64,000 nucleotides of DNA from Armillaria gallica (taxonomy: Eukaryota; Basidiomycota; Agaricomycetes; Agaricales; Physalacriaceae), in assembly GCA_037576215.1 (NCBI GenBank), contig JBANDB010000001.1, positions 6,882,001-6,946,000 on the forward strand. The letters are read 5' to 3'. The notes below the pieces were generated by a model. The model was given only the letters and a program-made list of their open reading frames with translations, had not been told where the DNA came from and searched no databases. The position numbers and the translations under genes were made by a program. Positions 10,211 through 24,146 of this stretch are shown here, one piece after another. Each line of letters begins with the position of its first letter. Position 1 is the first letter of the stretch.

Positions 10211-12431
10211 ATGAAGTACATTGTCGTCTCGGGAGGTGTGATAAGTGGAATCGGAAAGGGCGTTATCGGTACCACGATCCTCATCAGCTGCCTCGTTCTG
10301 CACTGAATATACTCTCTCTCGGACAGCGTCGTCGACGGGTCTCCTCCTCAAGACTCTTGGGCTCAAGGTGACAGCCATCAAGATAGATCCGTACATGAAC
10401 ATCGATGCTGGCACCATGCGACCAACAGAACACGGTGAGCCAGGGTCGCGGTTGCCTTATCGTGCACTGACACCCTTCCCAGGCGAGGTGTACGTTTTGA
10501 ACGATGGCGGCGAGGTTGATCTAGATCTGGGAAATTACGAACGATATCTTGATATCACCCTTTCACGCGATAACAACATAACGACTGGCAAGATCTATAG
10601 AGAAGTCATAGAAAAAGAGGTAGGCGCGTCGATATTTATTACCTGTGCATTTTTTTGATGAAACACGTCGCAGAGAAAAGGGGAGTACCTCGGCAAGACA
10701 GTACAGATTGTCCCTCACGTAACGAACGCGATTCAAGACTGGATTGAACGGGTATCCAAGATACCAGTCGATGACTCGGGAGAGGAGCCAGACGTCTGCA
10801 TCGTCGAAGTACGCGTTCTCTCTCATGAAATGCCTCGTTCTTATTGGTCTGTAGCTCGGAGGTACCGTTGGAGACATCGAGTCCGCCCCTTTCGTAGAAG
10901 CGATGCGACAGTTCCAATTTCGAGTCGGACACAAAAACTTTGCTCTCATCCATGTTTCGCTAGTTCCCGACATGCATGGTGAACAGAAAACGAAACCTAC
11001 CCAGACGACCATTCATTCGCTGCGTGGTCTGGGTCTCCTTGCCGACCTCATCGCGTGCCGACTGCTTGCTTCGGATCCGCTTCTTCCCGCGACGAAGGAG
11101 AAGATATCGATGTTCTGCCATGTGGCTGCCGAACAAGTCTTTGGTGTACATAACGTTTCCTCGGTTTATCACGTCCCGCTTCTGTTGCAATCGCAAGGTA
11201 TCCTGGACTACCTTCGGAAGCGCCTAGATCTGGACAATATTAGCATCACTCCCAACATGTCACAGCACGGCACGTCCTTGGAAAAGCGGTGGAGAGACCT
11301 GACTACTGGCCAAGAGCGGTTATTCGATACTGTGCAAATTGTCCTCGTGGGCAAGTATACCGACCTCAAGGACTCTTACATGTCTGTTATCAAGGCTTTG
11401 GAACACTCGGCATTTCGAGTCCACCGAAAACTCATACTCACGGTGCGTTTATCTTTCTAAAAGTGGGACGAACGTGCTTCCTATTTCTGTCATTTAGTGG
11501 GTTGAATCTTCAGATCTTGAGCCCGAGACGCAGGAGTCGAATCCGGCGAAATATCATGACGCGTGGCGCGCGGTTGTCGGTGCAGGGTATGATGGTCTCT
11601 CTCTACGCTGGTTCATCGGCTAACATCTATGAAGAGGTATCCTTGTCCCCGGCGGTTTCGGCGAGCGTGGAACGGAAGGTATGCTGATGGCTATCAAGTA
11701 CGCCCGAGAGCAACACATTCCCTTCCTCGGGATCTGTCTTGGTTTCCAACTAGCCGTCGTCGAGTGGTCCCGTAATGTTTTGAATATTCCCGGTAAGTAG
11801 CACTCAGTGGCTGCGATCCCCTCTTTGTCTAATACATCCCAACAGAGGCTACCTCGGCTGAATTCAACAAGGAAACGAAGTTCCCCGCTATCATCTTCAT
11901 GCCGGAGATTTCTACGACTCATATGGGTGGGACTATGCGACTGGGTCTGCGGCCGACTGTATTCGAACCTGGTACCGAAACCTGGTCCAAGATGCGGAAG
12001 CTCTACGGCGGCTCGGGAAAAATCTGGGAACGACACAGGCACAGGTATGAAGTAAACCCAGAATGGGTTGACAAACTCGCGTCCAGTGGTCTGGTCTTTA
12101 GTGGTAAAGACGAGAAGGGAGAGCGAATGCAGATCTGCGAGCTTCCTGGTATGTCTCCATTTCGGCTTTTGTTACTGGTTCTCAGTGTTGTGCAGATCAT
12201 CCATATTTTGTTGGACTTCAGGCCCATCCTGAATTCTGTTCACGACCTCTTAACCCGTCGCCTCCGTTCCTCGGTTTTGTGGCGGCGTCATCTGGTCGTC
12301 ATGTGCTGGTGGAGCAGTTGGCGTTCCAGCAAGCGAACTTTAAGCCTCCTCATCCCGAGGAGTCGATGGTGGCTGAGGCTGCGCTCCGTCATGGGGCTCC
12401 TGCTGTCAATGGTGCGAACGGTGTTGCATAG
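10211..12431 (+). CDS. URA7: CTP synthase
   Basis: Converts UTP to CTP using ATP and glutamine; cytosolic, the last step of de novo CTP synthesis. ATG at 10211 ([17 protein letters not shown], the amidoligase P-loop). This is followed by [35 protein letters not shown], a GTVGDIES segment and [13 protein letters not shown]. The glutaminase half has [10 protein letters not shown], the nucleophile elbow [10 protein letters not shown] and the catalytic His-Glu in AHPEF. At least eight exons join at GT-AG sites; intron 1 follows codon GVI. The stop is TAG at 12429-12431. The length, about 600 residues, fits the eukaryotic enzyme. The spacer to SEH1 on the same strand is only ~320 bp. Confidence 0.94.
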
Positions 12432-12751
12432 GCGAGACTCGAAAGAATTTTTTACTACTTACACATCTACACATGTCTGCTATACATTTACGTGCACGCT
12501 ATCCATGTATCCTTAGTAACGTCTGCTCTAACACAATATCCTGTCTGTATCATTGCCCCACCCATGTTTTCTGTAGCTTTATTATGTAATAGTATATTAT
12601 TATTTTCCACCAAGAAAAATAGGAAGAGAAATATCTAAATACGAGAAATTTAATTAATTAAATAAATACGTTACTGTGGCACGTGCCAGATTTCGCGTCT
12701 TTCCTTCCGACCACAACTACCACCATCAGTGGCCCCCTTGTTGACGACGAT
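12432..12751 (+). other. CTP synthase 3' flank and SEH1 promoter
   Basis: A 320 bp AT-rich spacer with several TAATTAAT/TATTATTATT runs (12580-12670) that probably cover the CTP synthase polyadenylation region and the SEH1 promoter. A non-ATG codon at 12683 extends the SEH1 frame upstream, but the ATG at 12752 is preferred. No separate gene seen. Confidence 0.5.
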
Positions 12752-14382
12752 ATGATACAGACGGGGCTGATACAGAGCGTTCACGCCGACCTCGTCACCG
12801 ACGCTGCGTACGATTTCTACGGCCTTCGTCTGGCTACTTGTAGCTTGGACCAAAGGTTAGCTGAATCGCGTCGTACTATCTTCTCTCTCTTATCCTTTCT
12901 CTGCAGAATCAAAATATGGCAGCTCGACGAGCAGAACGGGACATGGTCTGCCGAAGATGACTGGAAAGTACGTTATTCTCATCCTGCTGTACTCCAAATT
13001 TACGCGTTTCTGACTTCATTTTTATTTAACGTTTCGTTTTAGGCGCATGATGCCGCGGTATCCAAAGTTAGCTGGGCGCATCCCGAATTCGGATCTATCA
13101 TTGCCTCTTCGTCGTTTGACCGTACGGTCAAAGTATGGGAACAGGTCCTCGTCAACGAGCTGAACGGTGCCGCTGCTTCCCAGGCAGGACCGTCTTCGTC
13201 TCGCTGGGTGGAAAAAGGGATCCTTCATGAAGCGAGAGGGACTGTACGGGCCGTGGAATTTGCGCCCCATCATTTTGGGCTGAAATTGGTGAGTGCTCTG
13301 TTGTTCGTTCCGTTGCTCGAGTGACAGCGTGATCCAAGGCAACAGTAGCTTCCGATAATTTTCTGAGAATCTACGAATGCTACGAGTCTCCTTCTGGGGC
13401 GCCCTGGCAGTTGGCGGAAGAAATCGATGTGAACACTGTGCCGACGTCGTCTTCCCCTTCTTTTCTTTCTCGAGCGCATACAGCTGCTGTCGCAACACCA
13501 ACACAAACGAGTTCCAGTGCCGAAGGAGCCCCAGCACCTCTCATTGCCCAAGCCCTTCTTCAGCAACAGTCCACAAGTCAAACAAGGCCCGGGATCGGCA
13601 ACAGGGAGGCAGATGGTGGTTGGTGTGTCTCCTGGTGTAAAGACAGGTATTGGGGAGAGGTCCTGGCGACCAGCTGTGGCGTCAGTGGGATTGTCAAGGT
13701 GTGACTCCTGCTTTTATCTCGAATTAATGTTAATCTATCGCAGATTATTCAACTCTCTCCTTCCCGAAGACCAGCGACCATCCTGGTGCTGGATCCATCA
13801 CCTGCTGCACAGAACAGCACACCCTCCACCGAGCCTTCTGCGACACTCGGCCAGACAGAAGCAGAGCATCCTACTCCATTCGCTATCACCTCGGTCGCGT
13901 GGGCCCCTTCATGCGGCAGGTCATACCATCTCATCGCGACCGGAGGACGAGACGGGCGAGTGAGGATCTGGAAAGTGAAGCCCTCCATCGAAGAACCTGA
14001 AACCGGAGACGAGGACGCCGTGGACTCCGACGAGGGAAATCGGTGGTCTGCCACGATCGTGGCTGATTTTGATCAGCACAAGTTAGCTGACGGTCTTCAT
14101 TTCCGTGTCTTCTCGTGCTGATATATCTCCAGGTCGTCCGTCGGCCGTGTCGAATGGAACATAACGGGGTAAGGTATATCCCATATGGTTTCGAATCAGT
14201 CGTTAATACCTTTTTTCCGCAGGACTGTTCTGTCATCGGCTGGTAATGATGGTCGGATACGACTGTGGAAGGCTACCTCGGGAGGCAGCATATGGAGACC
14301 CGCGGGAAGTATCGGAGTTGAACAGGCGGAGGCGGAGGATAAAAATCAGAGCGAGGACAAGGATGTGGAGATGCATTCATGA
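12752..14382 (+). CDS. SEH1: Nucleoporin SEH1 (WD40 repeat protein)
   Basis: WD40 beta-propeller component of the Nup84/Nup107 nuclear pore subcomplex, and also of the SEA/GATOR2 complex on vacuoles. The start at 12752 reads MIQTGLIQSVHADLVTDAAY, matching the conserved SEH1 N-terminus. Propeller blades are visible: GLRLATCSLDQRIKIWQL, SWAHPEFGSIIASSSFDRTVKVWE, an ATVASDNFLRIYE blade, GRSYHLIATGGRDGRVRIWKV and TVLSSAGNDGRIRLWKAT. A Ser/Thr/Pro-rich insertion separates the middle blades, and an acidic tail (EDKNQSEDKDVEMHS) precedes the stop at 14380-14382. Seven or eight short exons join cleanly. The length (~420 residues) is somewhat above yeast Seh1 because of the insertion. Confidence 0.92.
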
Positions 14383-14739
14383 TAATAGGGCCGAGGTCAG
14401 TTTAGCTCTCGTCTCTATGATGACCTCGCGCTGAATACTTCAAATGCCTACAGCTGTAATCCATTTCCTATCTTTCACTATATGACCAATGCTGCTGAAA
14501 GCCAGTCGCCAAGAAGAATTGTGCCTGAGAGGGGAGTGACCGCGAGAAATCTTGGCCACCAACGTCGGATTTTCTAAGGTTGTCGGAATGCAAAGGCAAG
14601 CCACGGAGAGAAGACCTCGGTGAATCGGTACCTATTCGCGGAAAGGACATTTGATGTCTCTCCCGCTATCAAGCCACAAATAATATTGGGCGGTAAAAGT
14701 CGGTCCCATGTACATTGTTCCGTGGCCCTTCCGGGAAAC

Positions 14740-15345
14740 GGACAACAGACGGACTCGGTGACGGTGCGACGGTGTCGTCTATGAGTGTGATAACAACTCA
14801 TGCGATCGTCGGCTACAGAGTCTGTATCTGAGCCTGTATACGAAATGTATGTGAATTCTTGCCGAGGGTTTGTTAGAGATCGGGAGTGCTGAATTGTCTT
14901 CGTCATTACTACTCTCTATTTCATCATTCTAGGCACATAAAGCGTGAGTTTCCCTTTCTTAGATTGGTGCAGTCTTGGTGCGTTTCCAAATGCCGGCAAA
15001 GTCACAAAAGCAGATCCTCGATTCAAGGCACCGCGGAACCGTGAAGTGCTAACACACTTATTGCCCTTGAGCTCGAAGTGTTAGTCCTTGGCTCCACAGG
15101 GTTGGAAAACGACGTCTAGTATATTTTTTCGATTCATTGCGCCGAGGAACTTCATAATAATTGACTAGGGTCGGTCTCAAAGATATCTATTGAGAAGATG
15201 GATGTGTATTTTGGTCGTGGCGGTATTATATTGTTCTCGGGACTGTATAGAGGCAGGGATATCAAGTGTATCCGATGCAGACCCGGTGCTCGGCGCTCCG
15301 ACAGTATCATTCCTCGATACAGCAAGACTCCCATGAGATGATGGC
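14740..15345. repeat. Diverged tandem repeat, unit 1
   Basis: Aligns with 15595-16195, offset about 853 bp at the left and 884 bp at the right. Recognisable anchors include GTGTGATAA.AACTCATGCGA, TATACGAAA.GTATGT, CACCGCGGAACC, GGCAGGGATATCAAGTG and GAGGAGCTTCAT-type blocks. The units are non-coding in all frames and have diverged by many indels, so the duplication is old. Confidence 0.7.
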
Positions 15346-15594
15346 CAGTTCTAATACGACACGGAACTTGTCACATTCGAGTATCGGGGATTCGGCGCTC
15401 GGCGCCTTTCCCCGGCACTTCGACGTAAACAGGGCTTTCATTAAGGGAGAGGGGCAATAGCTAAGTATGGTGCGGCTCGTCCGTGGTGTCCAGACACCGA
15501 GGATATACAGCACGGCTTCCCACACTGGACGCCGTACGTGCCTCGATATGCTGGTATCGGGAGTCAGTCAAATGCTATGTTGCCGTAATGTTTC

Positions 15595-16195
15595 TCAACT
15601 GATGTCTCCAACGGGAGACGGACGAAGTCGTGTACAAGTGTGATAAAAACTCATGCGAACGTTGGCTAACCGTTAAGTTTAGAGTCTGTCTCCGAGTCCC
15701 TCTGAGCCTATATACGAAACGTATGTAAATTCCTTCCAAGGCTCTGGAATATGGGGTTGCTACATTATCTTCGTCAGTCTCCTGCTCTCTGGCTGCAGTC
15801 GATTTCGTCACTCCAGGGCATGCATGTTAACCCAAGTTCCTCTTAGGTTATGATGAGCCTAATCTGTTCCTAAATGACGGTGAGGTCACAATATCAGATT
15901 GCCAATTCGCCAGCACCGCGGAACCATGAACACTTACTGCCCTTGGACGTAAGAAAAAGGGTTGGCCTTTGCTCAATATTCTTGAAATATATTGGTCTCT
16001 CAGGTCACTGTACCGAGGAGCTTCATGAGAGTTGACAAGGGTCAGTCTCAATATTTCTATTGTCATAGAATGTGTACTTATTCTGGTCGTCATATCGGGA
16101 GTCGGCAATGTGCTATATCACCGGGACTATATAAGCATCTGGCAGGGATATCAAGTGCATCCGCAACTTCTACTTCCCTGATAACAATACACTGA
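15595..16195. repeat. Diverged tandem repeat, unit 2
   Basis: Partner of unit 1. It ends in a TATA-like ACTATATAAGCATCT followed by GGCAGGGATATCAAGTGCATCC, also seen in unit 1 without the TATA context. This could be a duplicated promoter or untranslated region of a gene that has since been lost. Confidence 0.65.
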
Positions 16196-17178
16196 AAGCG
16201 AATTCAAATATACAAATTCAGGTTAGAAAAAGAGAGGACGAGTTCATTAGTATCACAAGAAGGTAAAAGACCTGCACAATTACGGACGGACTCGTCGGGT
16301 CCAAACGCCAAAACAGTTGAGGAGACGCGGTAATGTAGTGTGTTGCCGGAAGTGCATAGCATTTTCGCAGGGCTATCAACTCGAGTTGCCGTGCAAGAGA
16401 ATGTGATGTCGGCCGTTCAAGCTGAGCGCTCCGACGGTATTTTTACCTGGTGCCTTTAGATCCTCCACTCGGCGGTGATATCACAAACTTGACATGCAGG
16501 GCTGAGAAAAGAAGGTTTCTAGTATCCTTAAGGAAGAGATCTACAGCGTATTTGATTTTGAGCAGTCGGGATACATGGATTGACATGTTGTCAGTATATA
16601 AGGGGTTTTGTGGGGGACGAAAGAAATATCAGATCGTACTTTGCCATAAAACGGGTTGTCAAGCTCAAGCACGTATAGGGGTTCTGGAAGGAAGGATCGC
16701 CGGAACGTAGCCAAACCACCACCATAAACTCGTAAGAATTGTTTTAGTGTCTTCGAGTCTAACTTGTTCTTCATTAAGGCGTTCGGAAGATCCGTAACCG
16801 AGTTTGGAAGGCGTAAAAGGCACCCCGAGATCCCCGAAACAATCTTACAGCACTTCATAAAAGCCTTGTCATAACGTAAACCTTCGCTGCTCAAAATATT
16901 CTACGAATTTCGATAATGATTAGGGCTGGATGGTAGATTATGAGTATAGCTGGTTAGGCGGGTTGTTGCCAATTTGCCTTGGCCAATGTCCTTACAAAGC
17001 GCCGTGAACCATCATAGACTGCTGTAATCAAGTCCGCAAAAACGACCAAGTTCAAGTTCATGACCAGGAAGAATCAATCCAATTACTGTACGCCTACCAA
17101 TTACTATATACAAGACAATTCACGTAGGCTTTCGAGCGCCAAATAATTTTATGTACAAGGTATCCCATCTTCTCCCGC

Positions 17179-20461
<3,283 letters not shown>

Positions 20462-21561
20462 ATGATGCCCTCAACGTCTATTTTCACCTTTCCCCCAGAA
20501 ATCATCGACATGATTACTGACTATCTACATGCGTCTCCCCGTACACTGCTCTCCCTCAGTCTACACCCTTCATTCCTCCCTTCAGCGCGGTACCACTTAT
20601 TTTCCTCTCTGTCGGTCCCCCTTCACACACGTGGGCTTTTCAGCCTCATTTCCCTTCTCGAATCGCCGCACAGCACCATAAAACCGTATATACAGCGCCT
20701 CCTCTTCACCGACCTCACGAAGGTGGTAGCGATTCATGGTTTGGGAGACGTTGTCCGTGCGATTCGCAATTTGCCCCGACTGCCAAAGGTAAATGCAGTG
20801 AAGGTCGCCAACACACATTTTGAGAAAGTACCTGCGGAGGTGCTAGGTCTGCTCATGTGCCACCTTCCGCATTCTGGCTTGACCTCCGTGGTCCTCGAAG
20901 GGTTGCATTTTTCGCGTTTTAGTGAGGTGGTGAGGTTTTTGGGTGCATTTCGTGGGCTGGCAAGCGTAGAAGCGAGGTGGGTGAGCTGGACATATGGTGG
21001 GTATGTGCCGACACCGCCGCCAAATGTGGAGTGGAAGATCGCCGAGGTCGGCGGGGATATGCTGCAGTGGCTTGCAGGTGCAGGTGCTACGGTGAATAGT
21101 CTAGAGGGAGAGGAGGAGACAATAAAAGATCTGATTAGAAGCACGGGGCCTTCGGTTAGGCAATTGCAAGTCAGGCTTTCGGAGGGTGAGTACTTGTTTG
21201 TGGATCGTGATGACTGTCTTCTCACATTGTGACAGATTCACTTATCGACATCTCCCCCTGCACATCGCTTCGCTCTCTTCATCTCCATTTCCCACCTAAA
21301 GGCCATGACATTACTGGCACTCTCTCCAAGATTCAATCCAGAGACTTGCAAGAACTATATATCGGGGTTTCCCTTCCCATTGTTGTAGACTGGGACGAGC
21401 TCGACAAATCACTCTCCCGGCACCGGTCACTGCGGAAGATATGCTTCGTTGTCTCACGAGGCACGACACAGTCGGATATGGGGAGGTATTTCGCAGAGGT
21501 TCTTCCGAGATGTCGAGATATTCTACAAGTGGTCCCAAGTAAGGATAGGTGCGTATTGTGA
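20462..21561 (+). CDS. F-box/LRR-like protein
   Basis: A two-exon gene with ATG at 20462 (a second at 20465), a ~48 nt intron (GTGAGT..GACAG) at about 21186-21233, and a TGA at 21559-21561. The product has about 350 residues. The N-terminus TFPPEIIDMITDYLHASPRTLLSLSLHPSFLPSAR fits the start of an agaricomycete F-box. The remainder has irregular leucine-rich segments (LTSVVLEGLHFSRF, LRSLHLHFPPKG, LQELYIGVSLP). Such proteins are presumed substrate adaptors of SCF ubiquitin ligases and are strongly expanded in these fungi. The substrate is unknown. Confidence 0.75.
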
Positions 21562-22447
21562 CTTTACTCGGAGACATGAGCCGAACTCATTGATCATGCG
21601 CAGGGCGTAATAGGCTGAACTGTCTACATGAATTGCGACACCGTGTACCTTAGCGAGTTGGAAATCGCCGCTGTTATATTCGCGTTACGTGCTGAAGGTC
21701 ATGACTAGACTGAACAATACGGTACCATCTGTCGTCTCGGACTCGGTGCTGTTGCGGTACTCCACTATACTCTATACTCTGGCTATAATTCACAGGCGCA
21801 TGAATGGAATGAGTACCTGTGGATCACATCGCAGGAACTAAATACATACACCGGCGAATTCAAGACAAATGCCGGCCTCTAGTGGGAAAGATTTCAATCG
21901 CCTTTAAGGTTTTAAACACTGTTCGGACCGGTGTGGTCGGCGCGAAGGGAGTACCTACAAGTTAGACTGTGTGTTTTGATCCCCAAGCTGGGGCGTTCTT
22001 GCCATTTGGGTTGGAGTCGGTGCCGCCGAGGTACGCCAGGCCCTGATCCACCATTGATATTCGGAATTGGCGATACTCCGAAGAAAACCGATGAGATGTA
22101 GACCGCGGCAGCTTTGTAGGTGGGTTGACCACGCGCTTGTCGATGGCGCAATTTCGCAGGGTTGGGGATCTAGGGCCCAGTCGTCTTTACATCTGAACCC
22201 AAAATCGTTAGGAATGTTTGTCGCTCAAGGAATGTTAAATTTAGCCAAATGTCAGTACAATACAACACGACACGTCGCACACCGTCGTGTATAAATAAAT
22301 ATGATGACGATGACGATGAGATGAGGTCACAGATAAGGTGAGCTCACTAGAGGCTTGACTGAACATGGCCATCAAAGACACTAATCTTCCATTTTGTCCA
22401 GATTGTACACAATTCACTTCATTATCTAGTAATTCTTCCTTCTTGGT
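21562..22447. other. Intergenic region, no gene seen
   Basis: Convergent spacer between the F-box gene and the 2-hydroxyacid dehydrogenase. Only short unrelated frames. A GATGATGACGATGACGATGA microrepeat lies near 22299-22318. Nothing else recognised. Confidence 0.5.
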
Positions 22448-23857
22448 CTAAACCTTCAGCTGCGCGGGCATCTCTTTCCCAAAGACACCAGCCAAGAGGT
22501 TATTCACGGCGAGTGTAGCCATATCGATTCTAGTCTCTATACTCGCACTCCCGATGTGAGGTAGAATGATGCAACTAGAGGAACATTAGCCATGCTCCGC
22601 AAGACTGGCAATACGCCTACCGAGGTTCCTTCACGAGCGGATGATCGAGGGTGATATTTGGTTCGCCCTCTACGACATCTATCCCCGCTCCCCAAATCCA
22701 GCCCTCTTTCAGCGCCTTTGCCAGTGCGTCCGAATCCACGAGCGTCCCTCTACTAGCATTGACGAGGACGCTGTGTTTCTTCATCTTGCGTAAGAATTCC
22801 TCGTTGATGAGGTGTTTGGTGCTCTCTCCGCCTGGGGCCAGGACGAACAGAACATCGCTCGATCGCGCGAGCTCATCCGAATCGACGCGGCGGAGGGTTT
22901 TGAGGGTGGGGTATCGGGAGAGGATGGCGGAGTCCCGTCCGTGAGTTGGTGGCGAGTTGGGGCTGGCGGTGTAAAAGCAGGAGGTGATTCCGAATGGGAT
23001 AAGGCGCTTGAGGGTTGCCTGGGAGATGCGGCCGAAGCCGAGGAAACCGACGGTGCGTTCTGGGGAGGAAGGTAGGGTGCTAATTTGGGGACCGCAGAAC
23101 GCGAATGGGGCCCAGCGGAATTTTGGCCACTAGGATTAGGGTTTTGTGGTTTGCATATATACTATATCAAGTTGAGGCGGCTTACCTGACCAGATTGAAC
23201 TAGGTCTATGGTTGACCCAGCGTTTCTACCGGCCATCAGGGCGAGCATTACCGTTACATCGGCGACTGAGGAGTATGAGAATATTTCAGGGATTGTAAAG
23301 AAGAAACAGACCGGCGTCGGTTAGTACGTCCGGCGTATAACCCAGTTTGACGCCTCGATTCGTGAGCTCGCTGAGATCGATGTGCTCTGTGTTGTGGGTT
23401 TTGAGTTGAGGATCTCTATGGAAGGTAGAAATTGCGCACCATAGCCGACAGACATGGTGGATACGACGCGAAGATTTGGGCCCGCTGCAAATCCAAGTAT
23501 GAAGCCTGACTCATTACCCGCCGTTTGTCATGTTAGCTTACCAGCTTCGAAGAGCGATTTATCGGCCTGTCGATAATGGGTCAGGAAGGTCAAGGAGAAA
23601 GTGTATGCTACCCATACCTTCTCAGGGAACATCAGCAGCACACCAGCAGCTCCTTTGACCTGTTCTAACAACCACGCCCTGTCGCAAGATGAGTCTTCTG
23701 GCCACACAATGACCTGGGGAACGTTTATGATCAGATAAACATCGACATCAAACAATCTCGCCTCGACGTCGCTCCGTCCTTCCAGCAAGGGCATAACATC
23801 TGGCCCAAGGTTCCTGCAGATCACAACGCGTGGTTTGGTGGTGCTAAGGTGGGACAT
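22448..23857 (-). CDS. D-2-hydroxyacid dehydrogenase (glyoxylate/hydroxypyruvate reductase type)
   Basis: NAD(P)H-dependent reductase of 2-oxoacids, probably glyoxylate or hydroxypyruvate. The start [18 protein letters not shown] at 23857 is preferred over the in-frame Met at 23917. The order of motifs is typical: [17 protein letters not shown] with the following [25 protein letters not shown], the Rossmann motif [11 protein letters not shown], the catalytic Arg in [13 protein letters not shown], Glu in GIDVVEGEP, and the catalytic His in LPHIGSAS. It ends at the TAG complementary to 22448-22450. Seven or eight exons, some very short (DKSLFEA). The gene is divergent from listerin with under 300 bp between starts. 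Confidence 0.88.
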
Positions 23858-24146
23858 TACGTCCGTCAGTCTAACGTTCGCGGAGACAATAGAACCAATC
23901 GACGACCTTGACTGCATTATTAGGTCGTGATCGACAAGAGAAGAAAGGGATTTCTTGACAAATTGAACCCTGTGGACATATAAAGAAATTACCGGTCCGG
24001 ACGGTCCGGACGTCGGTCACACGCGTCACACCGACGCGGACCGACTAGTGTTAGTCAGTGACGTCTTCGGCGTTCCTCTTTCTTTGCAACGGCCACGATC
24101 CTCCACGCGTCCCTACCTTATCCCCTTCTAATATCACATATTCTAA
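23858..24146. promoter_or_regulatory. Divergent promoter between hydroxyacid dehydrogenase and listerin
   Basis: Short shared promoter. Visible elements are two abutting copies of GGTCCGGAC (23994-24012), a TGACGT at about 24058 and ATATAAAG near 23979 on the plus strand. The function of these elements is inferred only from position. Confidence 0.45.

Larger units (their letters stand above)
14383..17178. other. Gene-poor interval with diverged tandem repeat
   Basis: A 2.8 kb interval between the SEH1 stop and the glutamate dehydrogenase stop. It holds a diverged tandem repeat (listed separately). A 117-codon minus-strand frame (16894-16541) starts with ATG but resembles nothing I know and is not preserved elsewhere in the window. 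No convincing gene seen. Confidence 0.6.

Noticed and set aside
16541..16894. 117-codon minus-strand frame
   Set aside because: No known motif, no splice support and an overlapping frame on the other strand; likely chance.
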